From assembly GCF_001954135.1 (NCBI RefSeq), contig NZ_MBEQ01000069.1, positions 1-64,000 on the forward strand: 64,000 nt of DNA. The letters are read 5' to 3'. Positions 12,294 to 24,270 of this stretch are shown here, piece by piece (within the stretch, counting starts at the first letter, position 1; the number at the start of each line of letters is the position of its first letter). The position numbers and the translations under genes are program-made. The DNA is from Mycobacterium sp. GA-1841 (GTDB lineage: Bacteria; Actinomycetota; Actinomycetes; Mycobacteriales; Mycobacteriaceae). The notes beneath the pieces were generated by a model that saw nothing but the letters and a program-made list of their open reading frames with translations, did not search any database and was not told the origin of the DNA.

Positions 12294-13151
12294 TCAGGTG
12301 TCGAGGCCGATGTCGAGTACCCGTACCGAGTGGGTGAGCGCCCCGACGGCGAGGTAATCGACCCCGGTGCCGGCATATTCGGCGGCGCTGTCGACCGAAA
12401 GGCCACCGGAGGATTCCAACAGTGTCTTGGGGGAACGTGAATCCCGCCGCTGCACTGCCATCTGGGTCTGCCAGACCGGGAAATTGTCCAGCAGCACGAG
12501 TTCCACGTCGGCCGAGAGGACCTCGTCGAGTTGTTCGAGGGAATCTACCTCGACCTCGCACGGCAGGTCCGGCGCCTCAGCCCGCACTGCTTTGAGTGCG
12601 GCGAGCACCGACCCGGCCGCCGCCACGTGGTTGTCCTTGATCAAGGCGGCGTCCCCGAGCCCCATCCGATGGTTGACGCCGCCGCCGACGCGTACCGCGT
12701 ACTTCTGCAAGGCACGCAGACCCGGGAGCGTCTTGCGGGTGTCACGGATCTTGGCGTTCGTGCCGGAGACGGCATCCACCCAGGCGGCCGTGGCGGTGGC
12801 GATCCCCGACAGGTGACACATCAGATTGAGCAGCGTGCGTTCGGCGGTGAGCAGGCCCCGCGTCGGCGCCTCGACGGTCAGGATCGCCGAACGGGCGTCC
12901 AACCGGGCCCCGTCCTGGACCCGGTCGATCACGCGGTAACCGTCAACGCCGAGCACCTCGTCGAGCACGAGCAGCGCAATGTCAGCCCCCGCGATCACCC
13001 CCGGTTCCCGGTTGACCACCGCGGCGGTGGTCATCGCCTCGGCCGGCACGGTGGCGACGGTCGTCACGTCGGGGCCGTACCGCAGGTCTTCCTCGAGTGC
13101 GCGGGCGATGGTGGCCCGAGCCTCGGCGAGTTCGGTTTCGGAAAGAGCCAT
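12294..13151 (-). CDS. nadC: Nicotinate-nucleotide pyrophosphorylase NadC
   Basis: A 285-residue quinolinate phosphoribosyltransferase that joins quinolinate and PRPP to make nicotinate mononucleotide, the committed NAD precursor. Diagnostic segments are ERTLLNLMCHLSGIAT, IRDTRKTLPGLR, the VGGGVNHRMGL active-site loop and DAALIKDNH. The ATG at 13151 overlaps the nadB TGA (ATGA), so it is the last gene of a nadA-nadB-nadC operon. The visible upstream extension in frame is nadB sequence and is not part of this protein. Confidence 0.97.
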   Translation of the reverse strand: MALSETELAEARATIARALEEDLRYGPDVTTVATVPAEAMTTAAVVNREPGVIAGADIALLVLDEVLGVDGYRVIDRVQDGARLDARSAILTVEAPTRGLLTAERTLLNLMCHLSGIATATAAWVDAVSGTNAKIRDTRKTLPGLRALQKYAVRVGGGVNHRMGLGDAALIKDNHVAAAGSVLAALKAVRAEAPDLPCEVEVDSLEQLDEVLSADVELVLLDNFPVWQTQMAVQRRDSRSPKTLLESSGGLSVDSAAEYAGTGVDYLAVGALTHSVRVLDIGLDT

Positions 13152-14725
13152 CAGCACACCACCGTCGGGGTGTCGAGGGCGAGACGGCCGGCTACGGCAC
13201 GAACTGTCACGGGGTGCTCCTGGGCGGGATCGGTGTAGGGATGGTCGCCGCGATGGTGGCAACCACGACTTTCGGTGCGGGCCAGTGCTGCGACGGCGAT
13301 GGCGCCTGCCGTCGCGGTCAGTGCGGCGTCCTCGAACTCCTGACGACCGGACGGGCGGACCGGTCTCGCCTCGCTCAGGATGTCTCCGAGCCGGCGCAGA
13401 CCGTCGCCGTCGCGGACCACCGAGGCGTGCTCGGACATCGTGCGCTGCAATACATTTCGGTCAAGCGCATCGCGGCGATGCTCCGGTGGAGCCTGGGCAC
13501 GCACGGTACCCGCCAGGCGGGCATGCTCGGCCGCCTCGACACCGGCTCGACCTCCGACAACCAGCCCTTCCAGCAGGCTGTTCGACGCCAACCGATTGGC
13601 CCCGTGCATGCCGGTCCGGGCCACTTCACCGGCGGCGAACAGCCCGGGAAGTTCGGTGCGCCCGTACACATCGGTGACCACACCGCCACAGCTGTAGTGG
13701 GCGCCGGGAACCACCGGGATGGGTTGACGGGTGGGGTCGATCCCGGCCGCCGCGCAGGCCGCCGAGACCGTGGGAAACCGCTCAGGAAACCGGTTGATCG
13801 CTCGCGCGTCCAGATATACGCACCGGTCGCCGGTTTCACTCAACCGGGCATTGATTGCCGCGGCAACCACGTCACGGGGAGCCAGATCGCCCATCGGATG
13901 CACCCCGCCGGTCACCGAATCACCGTGTGAATCAACGAGGATCGCTCCCTCACCGCGAAGTGCTTCGGTGATGAGCGGACGTCGCCCGCCGCCGCCCTCG
14001 GCATACAGCATGGTGGGGTGGAACTGGACGAACTCGATGTCACGGACCGGCACACCGGCCCACAACGCCAGAGCGATGCCGTCCCCGGTAGATCCGCTGG
14101 GATTGGTCGTGGCCGCATAGACGTGTCCGAGACCGCCGGTGGCGAGGATGACCGACGGTGCGTGCACGATGCCCAGGCCGTCCTCGTTGCGGACCAGGAC
14201 ACCGGTCACCGCCGCGTCATCCCGCAGGATCTGCAAGGCCACATGGTCGCGGCGAATGTCGAGGGTGGCGGCGGCGGCGTCGAGCGCGCGCTGCACCTCG
14301 GCGCCGGTGGCATCCCCGCCGGCGTGGATGATGCGACGCCGGCTGTGGCCACCCTCGCGGGTCAACGCCCACCGGCCGGGGGCGGCCTCGTCGAAGTGGG
14401 CGCCATCGGTGACCAGATCGGCCACCGCGCCGTAGCCGGCCGCAACAATCGACCGCACGGCATCGGGATCACACATGCCACCGCCGGCGGCGATCGTGTC
14501 GGCGACGTGTGCGTCCACGGAGTCTTCGGCGTCGGGCAGCACCACCGCGATCCCGCCCTGTGCGTGGAAAGTCGCCGTCTCACGCGCCTTGCTCAGCACC
14601 ACCACGCGACGGCCACGCCGATGCGCCGCCAACGCGGCGACCAAACCGGCGACTCCGGTGCCGATGACGACGACATCAGCGGGCTGTTGCCACAGTGTCG
14701 ACCCACCGCACGCGAAGGTGGTCAC
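13151..14725 (-). CDS. nadB: L-aspartate oxidase NadB
   Basis: A 524-residue FAD enzyme that oxidises aspartate to iminoaspartate, the substrate of NadA. The dinucleotide-binding motif is [10 protein letters not shown] (residues 18-27). Family blocks of the succinate dehydrogenase flavoprotein group follow, such as [42 protein letters not shown] and [15 protein letters not shown]. The GTG start overlaps the nadA TGA in a GTGA arrangement. The C-terminal helical domain is present and of normal length. Confidence 0.97.
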   Translation of the reverse strand: MTTFACGGSTLWQQPADVVVIGTGVAGLVAALAAHRRGRRVVVLSKARETATFHAQGGIAVVLPDAEDSVDAHVADTIAAGGGMCDPDAVRSIVAAGYGAVADLVTDGAHFDEAAPGRWALTREGGHSRRRIIHAGGDATGAEVQRALDAAAATLDIRRDHVALQILRDDAAVTGVLVRNEDGLGIVHAPSVILATGGLGHVYAATTNPSGSTGDGIALALWAGVPVRDIEFVQFHPTMLYAEGGGGRRPLITEALRGEGAILVDSHGDSVTGGVHPMGDLAPRDVVAAAINARLSETGDRCVYLDARAINRFPERFPTVSAACAAAGIDPTRQPIPVVPGAHYSCGGVVTDVYGRTELPGLFAAGEVARTGMHGANRLASNSLLEGLVVGGRAGVEAAEHARLAGTVRAQAPPEHRRDALDRNVLQRTMSEHASVVRDGDGLRRLGDILSEARPVRPSGRQEFEDAALTATAGAIAVAALARTESRGCHHRGDHPYTDPAQEHPVTVRAVAGRLALDTPTVVC

Positions 14726-15765
14726 TCCCCGCCGCCGGGCTGACCAATCGCAATCATCCGCTGCACGCTGGCACGACCCAGCCGGGCGGTTTCGGGATCG
14801 ACATGCACCTCGTCGGCGCCTTCGATCAGGCTGCGCAGCAGCGCAGCCGGAGTGATCATCTTCATGAAAGTGCACGAGGCCCGGTCGTTGACCGCCAGGA
14901 AGTCCACTTCTGGTGCGGCCCGGCGCAATTGGTGCAGCATTCCGACCTCGGTCGCGACCAGAACGTGCCGGGCCTGGGTCTCCCGGGCCGCGTCGAGCAT
15001 GCCTCCGGTGGACAGGATCTTCACCCGTTCCTCGGGCACGGCGCCCTCGCCGGCCAGGTACAGCGCCGAGGTGGCGCAACCACATTCGGGGTGCACGAAC
15101 AGTTCGGCATCGGGGTGCGACCGCGCCTGGTCCGCCAACTCGTCACCGTTGATGCCGGCGTGCACGTGGCACTCTCCCGCCCACACGTGCAGATTTTTGC
15201 GACCGGTGACGCGCCGGACGTGTGCGCCGAGGAACTGGTCCGGACAGAACAACACCTCGCGGTCCTCGGGTATCGAGGCCACCACTTCGACGGCGTTCGA
15301 CGAGGTGCAGCAGATGTCGGTCAGAGCCTTCACCGCGGCGGTGGTGTTGACGTAGGAGACGACGACCGCGCCGGGGTGTTCGTCCTTCCATGCCTGCAGC
15401 TCGTCGGCGGTGATCGAGTCCGCGAGCGAGCAGCCGGCCCGCTGGTCCGGGATCAGTACGGTCTTGTCCGGGCTGAGGATCTTGGCCGTCTCAGCCATGA
15501 AGTGCACGCCGCAGAACACGATCGTGTCCTCGGGCGCCTCAGCGGCGATGCGCGAGAGCGCCAGGGAATCGCCGACATGGTCGGCGACGTCCTGGATGGC
15601 CGGCAGCTGGTAGTTGTGGGCCAGCAGCGTCGCGCCGCGCAGGTCGACCAGGCGGCGGATCTCAGCGGCCCACTTCTCGTCGCCGTCGACACCGGAATAA
15701 CCACCGGGACCATCGACGATCAGATCCGCCAAGCCCCCCGCAAGGGTGTCATCGATAGCGGTCAC
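14722..15765 (-). CDS. nadA: Quinolinate synthase NadA
   Basis: A 347-residue [4Fe-4S] enzyme that condenses iminoaspartate with dihydroxyacetone phosphate to quinolinate. Conserved cysteines appear in [27 protein letters not shown] and ASCTFMKM, together with the [11 protein letters not shown] substrate motif. The GTG at 15765 follows GGAGGAGG with a 5-nt spacer, an unusually strong ribosome-binding site that fixes the start. This first gene of the operon is transcribed away from nrtR, with a palindromic operator between them. Confidence 0.97.
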   Translation of the reverse strand: MTAIDDTLAGGLADLIVDGPGGYSGVDGDEKWAAEIRRLVDLRGATLLAHNYQLPAIQDVADHVGDSLALSRIAAEAPEDTIVFCGVHFMAETAKILSPDKTVLIPDQRAGCSLADSITADELQAWKDEHPGAVVVSYVNTTAAVKALTDICCTSSNAVEVVASIPEDREVLFCPDQFLGAHVRRVTGRKNLHVWAGECHVHAGINGDELADQARSHPDAELFVHPECGCATSALYLAGEGAVPEERVKILSTGGMLDAARETQARHVLVATEVGMLHQLRRAAPEVDFLAVNDRASCTFMKMITPAALLRSLIEGADEVHVDPETARLGRASVQRMIAIGQPGGGE

Positions 15766-15789
15766 GTCGACCTCCTCCACTCCGTCAGG

Positions 15790-15810
15790 TTTTCGACTTA
15801 TAATCGAAAA
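15790..15810. promoter_or_regulatory. NrtR-type operator between nadA and nrtR
   Basis: TTTTCGA (15790-15796) and TCGAAAA (15804-15810) form perfect 7-bp inverted arms around a 7-bp AT-rich centre. A consensus TATAAT lies inside it at 15799-15804 on the plus strand, 7 nt before the nrtR ATG, suggesting a leaderless nrtR transcript. The element is the only strong dyad in the divergent region. NrtR proteins are known to repress NAD synthesis genes through such palindromes, so autoregulation plus nadABC control is the natural reading. Confidence 0.75.
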
Positions 15811-15811
15811 C

Positions 15812-16504
15812 ATGCCATATGGTAACACCGCGCACGAAGTGCTCGCCGCCGTGTTCCAGGTTCGCGACGTCGACTCCCGCCATCCCAGCCTCAACGTGTT
15901 GCTGTGGGAACGTGCCCTCGATCCTGAACAGGGAAAATGGTCTCTACCGGGCGGTCGCCTGGACGACGACGAGGATCTGACCACTTCGGTTCGCCGGCAG
16001 CTTGCCGAGAAGGTCGACCTCCGCGAGCTGGCCCACCTGGAACAACTGGCCGTGTTCTCCGACCCGCGGCGGGTCCCCGGGACGCGCACCATCGCGTCGA
16101 CCTTTCTCGGGCTCGTGCCCTCACCCGCCACCCCGGCGCTGCCGTCGGACACCCGGTGGCACCCCGTCAACGATCTACCCCAGATGGCCTTCGACCACGC
16201 CCCGATGGTCGAGCACGCGCGCAACCGATTGGTCGCCAAGCTTTCCTATACCAATATCGGGTTCGCTTTGGCGCCAAAGGAATTCGCAATCTCCACCTTG
16301 CGCGACATCTATAGCGCCGCCCTCGACTACCAGGTCGACGCAACCAACCTGCAGCGGGTTCTGGAACGCCGCAAGGTGATCACCCGCACCGGGACCACGG
16401 CGAGATCCGGTCGCAGCGGCGGCCGTCCCGCGGCGCTGTTCCGCTTCACAGACTCCCGCTATCGCGTCACCGACGAGTTCGCCGCATTGCGCCCGCCCGT
16501 GTGA
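15812..16504 (+). CDS. nrtR: NrtR-like Nudix-related regulator of NAD synthesis
   Basis: A 230-residue protein with an N-terminal Nudix fold and a C-terminal winged-helix region (about 150-230). The Nudix box around [11 protein letters not shown] (G48, E54, R62) is degenerate. Positions that should read RE-U-x-EE-x-G are Q63, K67 and D69, so hydrolase activity is unlikely and ligand sensing (ADP-ribose-type effectors in characterised NrtR) more likely. It diverges from nadABC and corresponds in position to Rv1593c. The ATG at 15812 is chosen because it directly follows the operator/-10 region. Confidence 0.85.
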   Translation: MPYGNTAHEVLAAVFQVRDVDSRHPSLNVLLWERALDPEQGKWSLPGGRLDDDEDLTTSVRRQLAEKVDLRELAHLEQLAVFSDPRRVPGTRTIASTFLGLVPSPATPALPSDTRWHPVNDLPQMAFDHAPMVEHARNRLVAKLSYTNIGFALAPKEFAISTLRDIYSAALDYQVDATNLQRVLERRKVITRTGTTARSGRSGGRPAALFRFTDSRYRVTDEFAALRPPV

Positions 16505-16513
16505 GTCGACTGG

Positions 16514-16540
16514 ATTCTTAGACCCTCCTTAAGTAAGAAT
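16514..16540. promoter_or_regulatory. Dyad upstream of the lipase gene
   Basis: ATTCTTA (16514-16520) and TAAGAAT (16534-16540) are perfect 7-bp inverted arms separated by 13 bp. They end 6 nt before the lipase ATG and begin after the nrtR stop at 16504. It may be an operator or an AT-rich promoter element. Coincidence cannot be excluded. Confidence 0.35.
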
Positions 16541-16546
16541 GCCGGG

Positions 16547-17878
16547 ATGGACTTGGGCAGCGCGGTCAGTGCCTCCGCAGCCGAATGGATCGGTCGAGCA
16601 CCTCACGAGGACCTCGACCGCACGGCGCGACCCGAACTGCCCCACAAGGACGATTTCTACGTGCCGCCTGCGGGCTTCCAGCACGCCGAACCCGGCACCG
16701 TACTGCGCAGCCGCGACGTCGAGCTCGCCTTTCTGGGGCTGATCCCGCAACGCCTGCACGCCACGCAACTGCTGTACCGCTCCACTGACCGCAACGGCAT
16801 TCCCGAGGCCGCGGTCACCACGGTGATCGTCCCACCCGACGCCGCACCGGATTGTCCGGTCGTCTCCTATCAATGCGCCATCGACGCCATCACCGGCCGC
16901 TGTTTCCCGTCGTACGCGTTGCGCCGCCACGCCAAGGCCACTGGCTCCCTGGCCCAGCTGGAACTCCTGCTGATCTCCGCGGCGCTGGCGGAGGGCTGGG
17001 CGGTGTCAGTGCCCGACCATGAAGGCGTCAACGGTATGTGGGGCGCGCCCTACGAGCCCGGCTATCGGGTACTCGACGGCTTACGAGCGGCACTCAACAC
17101 CGAGCGGTTTCCGTTGTCGCCCTCGGCGCGCATCGGGCTGTGGGGCTATTCCGGCGGCGGACTGGCCAGCGCCTGGGCCGCCGAGATGGCCGGCAGCTAC
17201 GCCCCCGACCTCAACATCGTCGGCGCCGTCCTGGGCTCCCCCGTCGGTGACCTCGGAAACACCTTCCGCCGCCTCAACGGCACCATCTTCTCGGGGCTGC
17301 CCGCCCTGGTCGTGGCCGCGCTTGCCGACATCTATCCCAACCTCAACCAGGTGGTCACCGACCACGCCACCACCGAGGGACGCAAACTCTTGGACCGGCT
17401 GCACCGGATGACCACCGTGCAGGCCCTGGTACGGATGTTCCGGACCGACATGGGTGACATGGTCGACATGCCCCTGGACGAAATCCTCGACGGACCCGAG
17501 GTCAGCGAGGTCTTCCACGACACCAAACTCGGTGTGGCCACCCCGGTTCCGCCCGTGCTGATCGTGCAGGCCGTGCACGACGAGATCATCTCGGTCGACG
17601 ACATCGACGCCCTCGCCGACACCTACCTGGCCGGCGGCGCCGACGTGACGTACCACCGTGACCTGTTCAGCGAGCACTTGTTGCTGCACCCGATGTCGGC
17701 CCCGATGGCGCTGCGCTGGCTGACCGACCGGTTCGCCGGCCGGCCGCTCACCGCGAACCTCGTGCGGTCGAAGTGGCCGACGCTGCTCAACCCGATGACC
17801 TACGCGGGCATGGCGCGTCTGGCCGGCATCACCGCGAAGGTCGCTATGGGGCGGACGGTCCGACGGCGTCCGCTCTGA
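16547..17878 (+). CDS. Secretory-lipase family alpha/beta hydrolase
   Basis: A 443-residue esterase/lipase of the LIP (secretory lipase) family. The nucleophile is S202 in [11 protein letters not shown]. The acid and base are most likely in [13 protein letters not shown] and SEHLLLHP near the C-terminus. No clear signal peptide is visible at the chosen ATG despite the family name. It is codirectional with nrtR, 42 nt downstream, and matches the position of Rv1592c in M. tuberculosis. Its 3' end overlaps the convergent DUF2567 gene by 35 nt. Confidence 0.88.
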   Translation: MDLGSAVSASAAEWIGRAPHEDLDRTARPELPHKDDFYVPPAGFQHAEPGTVLRSRDVELAFLGLIPQRLHATQLLYRSTDRNGIPEAAVTTVIVPPDAAPDCPVVSYQCAIDAITGRCFPSYALRRHAKATGSLAQLELLLISAALAEGWAVSVPDHEGVNGMWGAPYEPGYRVLDGLRAALNTERFPLSPSARIGLWGYSGGGLASAWAAEMAGSYAPDLNIVGAVLGSPVGDLGNTFRRLNGTIFSGLPALVVAALADIYPNLNQVVTDHATTEGRKLLDRLHRMTTVQALVRMFRTDMGDMVDMPLDEILDGPEVSEVFHDTKLGVATPVPPVLIVQAVHDEIISVDDIDALADTYLAGGADVTYHRDLFSEHLLLHPMSAPMALRWLTDRFAGRPLTANLVRSKWPTLLNPMTYAGMARLAGITAKVAMGRTVRRRPL

Positions 17879-18587
17879 CCGGCGAGGCCAGACGCAGTTC
17901 CTGCGGCGGCCAGCCGCCCAGATCATCGCGCACCGTCGAAACCGCCATCAGCGCATAGACCAGCGCCGCCATCGCCGCCGGAAACAGCACGGTGCCGGCG
18001 ACCTGTAGCGGCGAAGGCCCGAAGAAGACCGACGCCGCCTCAACCACATAGTGGACGCGGTGTTCGGGACTGACCGGTGCCGCCGCGATGTCCAACGAGC
18101 CGAACCGTACATGGGCCAACGACGTACCGACGCCGGCTGCCGCCCCGGTGGCCAGTGCAGATCCGGCGGCCAACGCAGCCACCAACATCGGCCCGCGATG
18201 GGCAGTCCACTGCCACACCGCCACCGCCGCCACCACCGCCAGCACGACGAGCAGGCCCACGAACATGAACGCTGCCGTGAAGAAGTGGTCGGCCTCACCG
18301 CCGAGATAGGCGTGCACCCGCTCGCCGCTGCGAGACAGTGCGACCACGCCGTGCACGCCGGGCGCCAGCCAGGCCCACAGCGCACCAAGTAACGCACCCG
18401 CCACCGCCATCACGGACATGACGAGAAGCGCTGCACGCCCACGTGAAACCCCCGGTGCGCCAGGGATATCCGCCCGCGTGACAACGACAGAGGACTGCTG
18501 CTCTTCGCCCGAGGGGCTCATCTGCACCTTCTGCTCTTCGCCCGAGGGGCTCATCTGCACCTTCTGCTCTTCGCCCGAGGGGCTCAT
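17844..18587 (-). CDS. DUF2567 integral membrane protein
   Basis: A 247-residue membrane protein with an N-terminal soluble segment and four or so hydrophobic spans (around 50-75, 100-130, 145-165 and 205-230). It resembles the mycobacterial DUF2567 family (Rv1591). The first ATG (18587) overlaps the bsaP stop as ATGA. The N-terminus is a threefold 11-residue repeat beginning [11 protein letters not shown], so two further ATGs at 18554 and 18521 are each preceded by AGAAGG with a 5-nt spacer. Translation could begin at any of the three. It ends the bioB-bsaP transcript; the link to biotin is positional only. Confidence 0.85.
   Translation of the reverse strand: MSPSGEEQKVQMSPSGEEQKVQMSPSGEEQQSSVVVTRADIPGAPGVSRGRAALLVMSVMAVAGALLGALWAWLAPGVHGVVALSRSGERVHAYLGGEADHFFTAAFMFVGLLVVLAVVAAVAVWQWTAHRGPMLVAALAAGSALATGAAAGVGTSLAHVRFGSLDIAAAPVSPEHRVHYVVEAASVFFGPSPLQVAGTVLFPAAMAALVYALMAVSTVRDDLGGWPPQELRLASPVRADAVGPSAP
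18498..18587 (-). repeat. 33-bp in-frame tandem repeat with reiterated start codons
   Basis: Nearly three identical 33-bp copies lie head to tail at the 5' end of the DUF2567 gene. Each copy carries an ATG and, at its end, an AGAAGG that serves as a ribosome-binding site for the next copy's ATG. Copy-number change would keep the frame but alter the number of start sites. Confidence 0.9.
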
Positions 18588-18832
18588 CGCCGAGAATCCA
18601 GGTCGATCGAATCCACCTGCCCATGCCGCGAGCACTTGGCCCACCAGCCGGTGGGCCGCACCTGGACGATCATCCGGCGACCACACTCGGCGCAGAACCG
18701 GGGCGGCTCCAGGCCGAGCTGCGCGGCGGTCGGAACCACATTCCCGTCCGCGGCATCGGCCTGGACCCCGGTGTAGACGTTGTACCGGCCGGCGCCCACG
18801 GGCGCGGGCAGCGCCGGCGTTTCCTCGATCAT
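18584..18832 (-). CDS. bsaP: Biotin synthase auxiliary protein (BsaP-like)
   Basis: A small protein of 82 residues located 13 nt after bioB. It has the cysteine/histidine pattern CAECGRRM followed by WWAKCSRHG, that is C-x2-C, then C-x2-H about 17 residues later, suitable for binding a metal or Fe-S cluster. The mycobacterial homologue Rv1590 has been described as an auxiliary factor for BioB. A GTG one codon upstream (18835) is an equally possible start. The stop overlaps the next gene. Confidence 0.8.
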   Translation of the reverse strand: MIEETPALPAPVGAGRYNVYTGVQADAADGNVVPTAAQLGLEPPRFCAECGRRMIVQVRPTGWWAKCSRHGQVDSIDLDSRR

Positions 18833-18845
18833 CACGACCGTAGTT

Positions 18846-20566
<1,721 letters not shown>

Positions 20567-20576
20567 CCTCGGCGCG

Positions 20577-21086
20577 TCAGCCGATCAAGTGCTCGACGCG
20601 CGTGTCACCGTCCCAATGCCGTAGCCCGGTCACGCGGCCGATGATTTCCGCCGGCCGGCCGGCGATCCGCACGGCGGTGGTCAAGCTGGCCGGAGCGATC
20701 CGGCGGGCGAGCGTCACGTGTGGGGTCCACTGCCCCGGTTCGGCGTGGGGCAACGGGGCCGGATCCATGAACGGCAGACAGAGTCGGTGGACCTCGGCCT
20801 GTATGCCGAGTAGCTCCTCGGTCGGGATCAGCAGCCGTGCCAGCACTCCGGCCGAACGCCCGAAGATCAGCGTCGCGCCCAGGCGGCAGGTCAGCGGAAA
20901 TCGATCGGTGAGTGCCTGCAGCGCATCGTCGGCCTGCGCGTCGATGCGCTGGGCGACGGTCAGCGTGGCGTGTGGCCGGCCGGCCGGCGCCTGACTGGGA
21001 ATGTCCGCCTCACGCAATGCTTCCCAGATTCCGCGGACCGCAGCTTCGGTGTCGGGGTCGAAGATCAGCTCGACGGAGTGCACCAT
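20577..21086 (-). CDS. 2'-5' RNA ligase / 2H phosphoesterase family protein
   Basis: A 169-residue protein carrying the two HxT motifs of the 2H superfamily: H39-A-T41-L in RPHATLTVAQ and H123-V-T125-L in WTPHVTLARR. Such proteins hydrolyse or join 2',5' or 2',3'-cyclic phosphodiesters in RNA or small nucleotides. It starts 1 nt after the bioD stop region and is the last gene of the bioA-bioF-bioD group. Why it accompanies biotin synthesis is unknown. Confidence 0.88.
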   Translation of the reverse strand: MVHSVELIFDPDTEAAVRGIWEALREADIPSQAPAGRPHATLTVAQRIDAQADDALQALTDRFPLTCRLGATLIFGRSAGVLARLLIPTEELLGIQAEVHRLCLPFMDPAPLPHAEPGQWTPHVTLARRIAPASLTTAVRIAGRPAEIIGRVTGLRHWDGDTRVEHLIG

Positions 21087-21087
21087 G

Positions 21088-21765
21088 TCAGATCAGGCCG
21101 GTCAGCCAGTCCTGGTCAAAGGCAGCGGCGCACAGTGTCTCGAATTCTCCGCCGCTCGCGCCGCCGGCACCCGACGGGAGTACCGCACGCACGGGCGCCA
21201 GCCGGGCCAGCGCCTCCCGATTCCCGGACTCGGCGACCCCCGGGTGTTCCGGCCACGCGCCGATCACCAGACCGGCGCAGGAAATTCCTTGCCCGGCAAG
21301 CGATTCCAAGGTCAATGCGGTGTGATTGAGCGTTCCCAACCCTGGCGACACCACCACCAGGACGGCCGCGGAGAGGTCGTCCGCCAGATCGCGCAGGGTG
21401 ACGCCGTCGGCCCCCAGTTCGACCAGGAGGCCGCCGGCCCCTTCGACCAGGGTCAATCGGTCGGCAGTCTGCGTGTCACGGATCGCTGACACGAGTTCGC
21501 CGCGGGTCGGCAACGGCAGGCCGGCGCGCTGCGCGGCGGCGACGGGAGCCAGCGGCTCCGGGTAGCGCCATCCGCCGTGCAGGTTGGTCACGCCGGAGAG
21601 CCGACGCACCTCACCGAGGTCGTCGTCACCGTCGATGGTTCCCGTCTGCACGGGTTTACTGACTGCGACGTCCAGACCGGCCAGGCGTGCCGCGCAGGCC
21701 AGGGCCGCGGTGGTCACCGTTTTCCCGACGCCGGTGTCGGTTCCGGTGACGACCAGGGTGCTCAC
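21088..21765 (-). CDS. bioD: Dethiobiotin synthetase BioD
   Basis: A 225-residue ATP-dependent enzyme that closes the ureido ring of diaminopelargonic acid with CO2. The P-loop is GTDTGVGKT (residues 8-16), the substrate lysine region is SKPVQTG, and [18 protein letters not shown] family sequence is seen as [13 protein letters not shown]. The GTG start overlaps the bioF TGA (GTGA), so bioF and bioD are coupled. Confidence 0.96.
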   Translation of the reverse strand: MSTLVVTGTDTGVGKTVTTAALACAARLAGLDVAVSKPVQTGTIDGDDDLGEVRRLSGVTNLHGGWRYPEPLAPVAAAQRAGLPLPTRGELVSAIRDTQTADRLTLVEGAGGLLVELGADGVTLRDLADDLSAAVLVVVSPGLGTLNHTALTLESLAGQGISCAGLVIGAWPEHPGVAESGNREALARLAPVRAVLPSGAGGASGGEFETLCAAAFDQDWLTGLI

Positions 21766-22910
21766 GGGCGGGCCTCTGCCAGCACCTCGATCAGCACCTG
21801 TCGCGCGAGGCCGATCTCGTCGGCGGTAAGCGAGGCTCGGGCAGTCAGACGCAGCCGCGACGTGCCTTCGGGAACGGTCGGCGGACGGAAGCAGCCCACC
21901 CGCACACCGCGGTCCAGACAGGCTGCGGCAGCCGCCACCGCGACCTCGGGTTCGCCGAGGATCACCGAGACAACCGCGGAATCCGGCACCGCCGTCGCCC
22001 CCGAGATCCGGGCCAGCTCGGCGGCGTGGTCGAGCACGGCGCGGGCCCGCTGTGGTTCGTCGACCAGCACGCGCAGCGCCGCCCACGCCGCACCGACGGC
22101 GGCGGGCGCCAGGCCGGTGTCGAAGATGAACGGCCGGGCGGCGTCGATCAAATGGGCCCGCACCGCGGCGGGACCGAGCACCACTCCACCCTGGCTACCC
22201 AGCGCCTTCGACAAGGTCGTGGTCATCACGACATCCGGCGCCCCCGCCAACCCGGCTTCGTACAACAGACCCTGGCCGCCCACTCCACGCACGCCGAGAC
22301 CATGTGCCTCGTCGACGAGCAACAGCGCACCGTGTCGTCGACAAACCTCGTGCAGCTCGCGCAGCGGCGCCAGAACCCCGTCGGCGCTGAACACCGACTC
22401 GGTGAGCACCACCGCACGCTCCTCTGTGCGCGCTGACAGTGCGGCCTCGACCGCTTCGACGTCGCGGTGTGGGGTGACGGTCACGCGGGCCCGCGACAGC
22501 CGGCAGGCGTCGACCAGCGACGCATGGGTGAGGGCATCCGAGACCAGCAGCGAGCCCGGGCCGGACAACGCGACGACAGCGCCGAGGTTGGCGGTGTAGC
22601 CCGACGAGAAGACCAGGGCCGACTCGGCACCCACGAACGTAGCCAGCGCGTCCTCGAACCCCTCGTGAAGCTCGGTGTTTCCGGTGACCAGGCGTGAACC
22701 GCCGGCACCGGCGCCCCAGGTGCGAAGTGCTTCGACGCCGCCTGCGAGAACATCGGGGTGCTGCGACAGCCCGAGATAGTCGTTGGAGGCCAGGTCCAGT
22801 TCGGTCGCCACCGCGGGGCGGGTGCGCAGTTCGCGTCGCAGTCCGTACTGACGACGCTGCTGCTCGACATCGGCCAGCCAGGCCAGCGGGGACAGATCGG
22901 TGCGTGTCAC
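21762..22910 (-). CDS. bioF: 8-amino-7-oxononanoate synthase BioF
   Basis: A 382-residue PLP enzyme that condenses pimeloyl thioester with alanine in the first ring-forming step of biotin synthesis. Markers are [31 protein letters not shown] and the PLP lysine K235 in [13 protein letters not shown]. The GTG at 22910 has GGAGGAG 4 nt upstream and is preferred to the upstream in-frame start, which would fall within the leader. The promoter and BioQ box are separate from those of bioA. Confidence 0.95.
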   Translation of the reverse strand: MTRTDLSPLAWLADVEQQRRQYGLRRELRTRPAVATELDLASNDYLGLSQHPDVLAGGVEALRTWGAGAGGSRLVTGNTELHEGFEDALATFVGAESALVFSSGYTANLGAVVALSGPGSLLVSDALTHASLVDACRLSRARVTVTPHRDVEAVEAALSARTEERAVVLTESVFSADGVLAPLRELHEVCRRHGALLLVDEAHGLGVRGVGGQGLLYEAGLAGAPDVVMTTTLSKALGSQGGVVLGPAAVRAHLIDAARPFIFDTGLAPAAVGAAWAALRVLVDEPQRARAVLDHAAELARISGATAVPDSAVVSVILGEPEVAVAAAAACLDRGVRVGCFRPPTVPEGTSRLRLTARASLTADEIGLARQVLIEVLAEARP

Positions 22911-22926
22911 GGTGCTCCTCCGGCGC

Positions 22927-22975
22927 TTGAACACGTCGGCGACGCCGACAGTTGAACACCGTTCAGGTTAGTGTA
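22927..22975. promoter_or_regulatory. BioQ operator/leader element of bioF
   Basis: TGAACACCGTTCA (22953-22965) is identical to the bioB box and lies 4 nt downstream of a TACACT -10 hexamer (22975-22970) read on the minus strand. The leader then carries GTCGGC-GAC-GCCGAC and a second TTGAACAC (22927-22934). The bioA stop codon (22963-22965) forms the end of the box, so the operator overlaps coding sequence. Confidence 0.8.
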
Positions 22976-24270
22976 CGGGCGACGCCGACCATCCCCGCGG
23001 TGATCTGATCGACCTCGGCCGGCGAGCAGATGAACGGCGGCATCGCGTAGATCAACTTGCCGAACGGACGCAGCCAGACCCCATGCCGCAAGGCCGCCAG
23101 GGTCGCCACCTTCATGTCCACCGGCTCGCTCATCTCGATCACGCCGATGGCACCGAGTACCCGCACGTCGGCGACGCCCGGCAAGCCGCGCGCCGGCTCC
23201 AGACCCTGCCGAAGGCCCGTCTCGATCGCGGCAACCCGAGCCTGCCAGTCATCACCGATCAGCAGTTCCACCGCGGCGACGCCCACCGCGCACGCCAGAG
23301 CATTGGCCATGAACGTCGGGCCGTGCATGAGTGCGCCCGGCTCCCCCGCGCTGATCGTGCGCGCGATTCGGTTGGTGCACAGCGTGGCGGCCAGGGTGAT
23401 GTAGCCACCGGTCAGTGCCTTGCCGACACACATGATGTCCGGGGTGACGCCGGCGTGCTCGGCCGCGAACAACTTTCCGGTGCGACCGAATCCGGTGGCG
23501 ATCTCATCGAAAATCAGCAGCACGCCGTGGCGATCGCAGATGGCGCGCAGGTCCGACAGATAGCGCGGGTCGTGAAACCGCATCCCCCCCGCGCCTTGCA
23601 CCACCGGTTCGACGATCACCGCGGCGAGTTCGTCGGCGTGCCCGGCCAGTTGACGTTCGAACGCCTCGATGTAGGCCGGTTGATAGTCGGCGGGCACCGG
23701 CGGCGCGAAAATCTGAGGAGCCAGCACAGAGTTTTCCCCGGACCACAGCTCGTGCATGCCGCCATCGGGGTCGCACACGCTCATCGGCGTGAACGTGTCA
23801 CCGTGGTAGCCGCCGCGCCAGGTCATCAGGCGGTGCTTGGCGCCGCGGCCCAGGCTGCGCCAGTACTGCAACGCCATCTTCACGGCCACCTCGACCGACA
23901 CCGAGCCCGAATCGCTGAAGAACACGGTCTCCAGACCGTCGGGAGTCAGCTCCACGAGCAGCTGGGCCAAGCGCGCGGCCGGTTCGTGGGTCAGGCCGCC
24001 GAACATCACGTGATTCATGGTCGCGAGCTGGTCGGTGATCGCCCGGTCGAGCACCGGATGACCGTGCCCGTGCACGGCCGTCCACCATGACGCCATCGCG
24101 TCGAGCACCTCGATCCGCGCGCCGTCGGCGGGATCGATCACAGTCAGCCACGCACCCTTGGCACCGACCGCCACCACCGGCGGCAGGACCTGCGCGCCCA
24201 TGGCGCTGTAGGGATGCCAGATGTGGGCCGCGTCGATGGCATTGATCTGCGCTGGGGTCAGCTCAGCCAC
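22963..24270 (-). CDS. bioA: Adenosylmethionine-8-amino-7-oxononanoate aminotransferase BioA
   Basis: A 435-residue class III PLP aminotransferase that uses S-adenosylmethionine as amino donor to form diaminopelargonic acid. Conserved blocks are [23 protein letters not shown] [42 protein letters not shown] and the PLP lysine in [10 protein letters not shown]. The GTG at 24270 (VAELTPAQ) matches the family N-terminus. A GTG at 24297 is an alternative. No BioQ box is seen upstream, unlike bioF and bioB. Confidence 0.94.
   Translation of the reverse strand: MAELTPAQINAIDAAHIWHPYSAMGAQVLPPVVAVGAKGAWLTVIDPADGARIEVLDAMASWWTAVHGHGHPVLDRAITDQLATMNHVMFGGLTHEPAARLAQLLVELTPDGLETVFFSDSGSVSVEVAVKMALQYWRSLGRGAKHRLMTWRGGYHGDTFTPMSVCDPDGGMHELWSGENSVLAPQIFAPPVPADYQPAYIEAFERQLAGHADELAAVIVEPVVQGAGGMRFHDPRYLSDLRAICDRHGVLLIFDEIATGFGRTGKLFAAEHAGVTPDIMCVGKALTGGYITLAATLCTNRIARTISAGEPGALMHGPTFMANALACAVGVAAVELLIGDDWQARVAAIETGLRQGLEPARGLPGVADVRVLGAIGVIEMSEPVDMKVATLAALRHGVWLRPFGKLIYAMPPFICSPAEVDQITAGMVGVARTLT

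Noticed and set aside
13151..15085. Longer NadB start at 15085
   Set aside because: The extension lies within nadA coding sequence; the GTG at 14725 overlapping the nadA stop is the family start.
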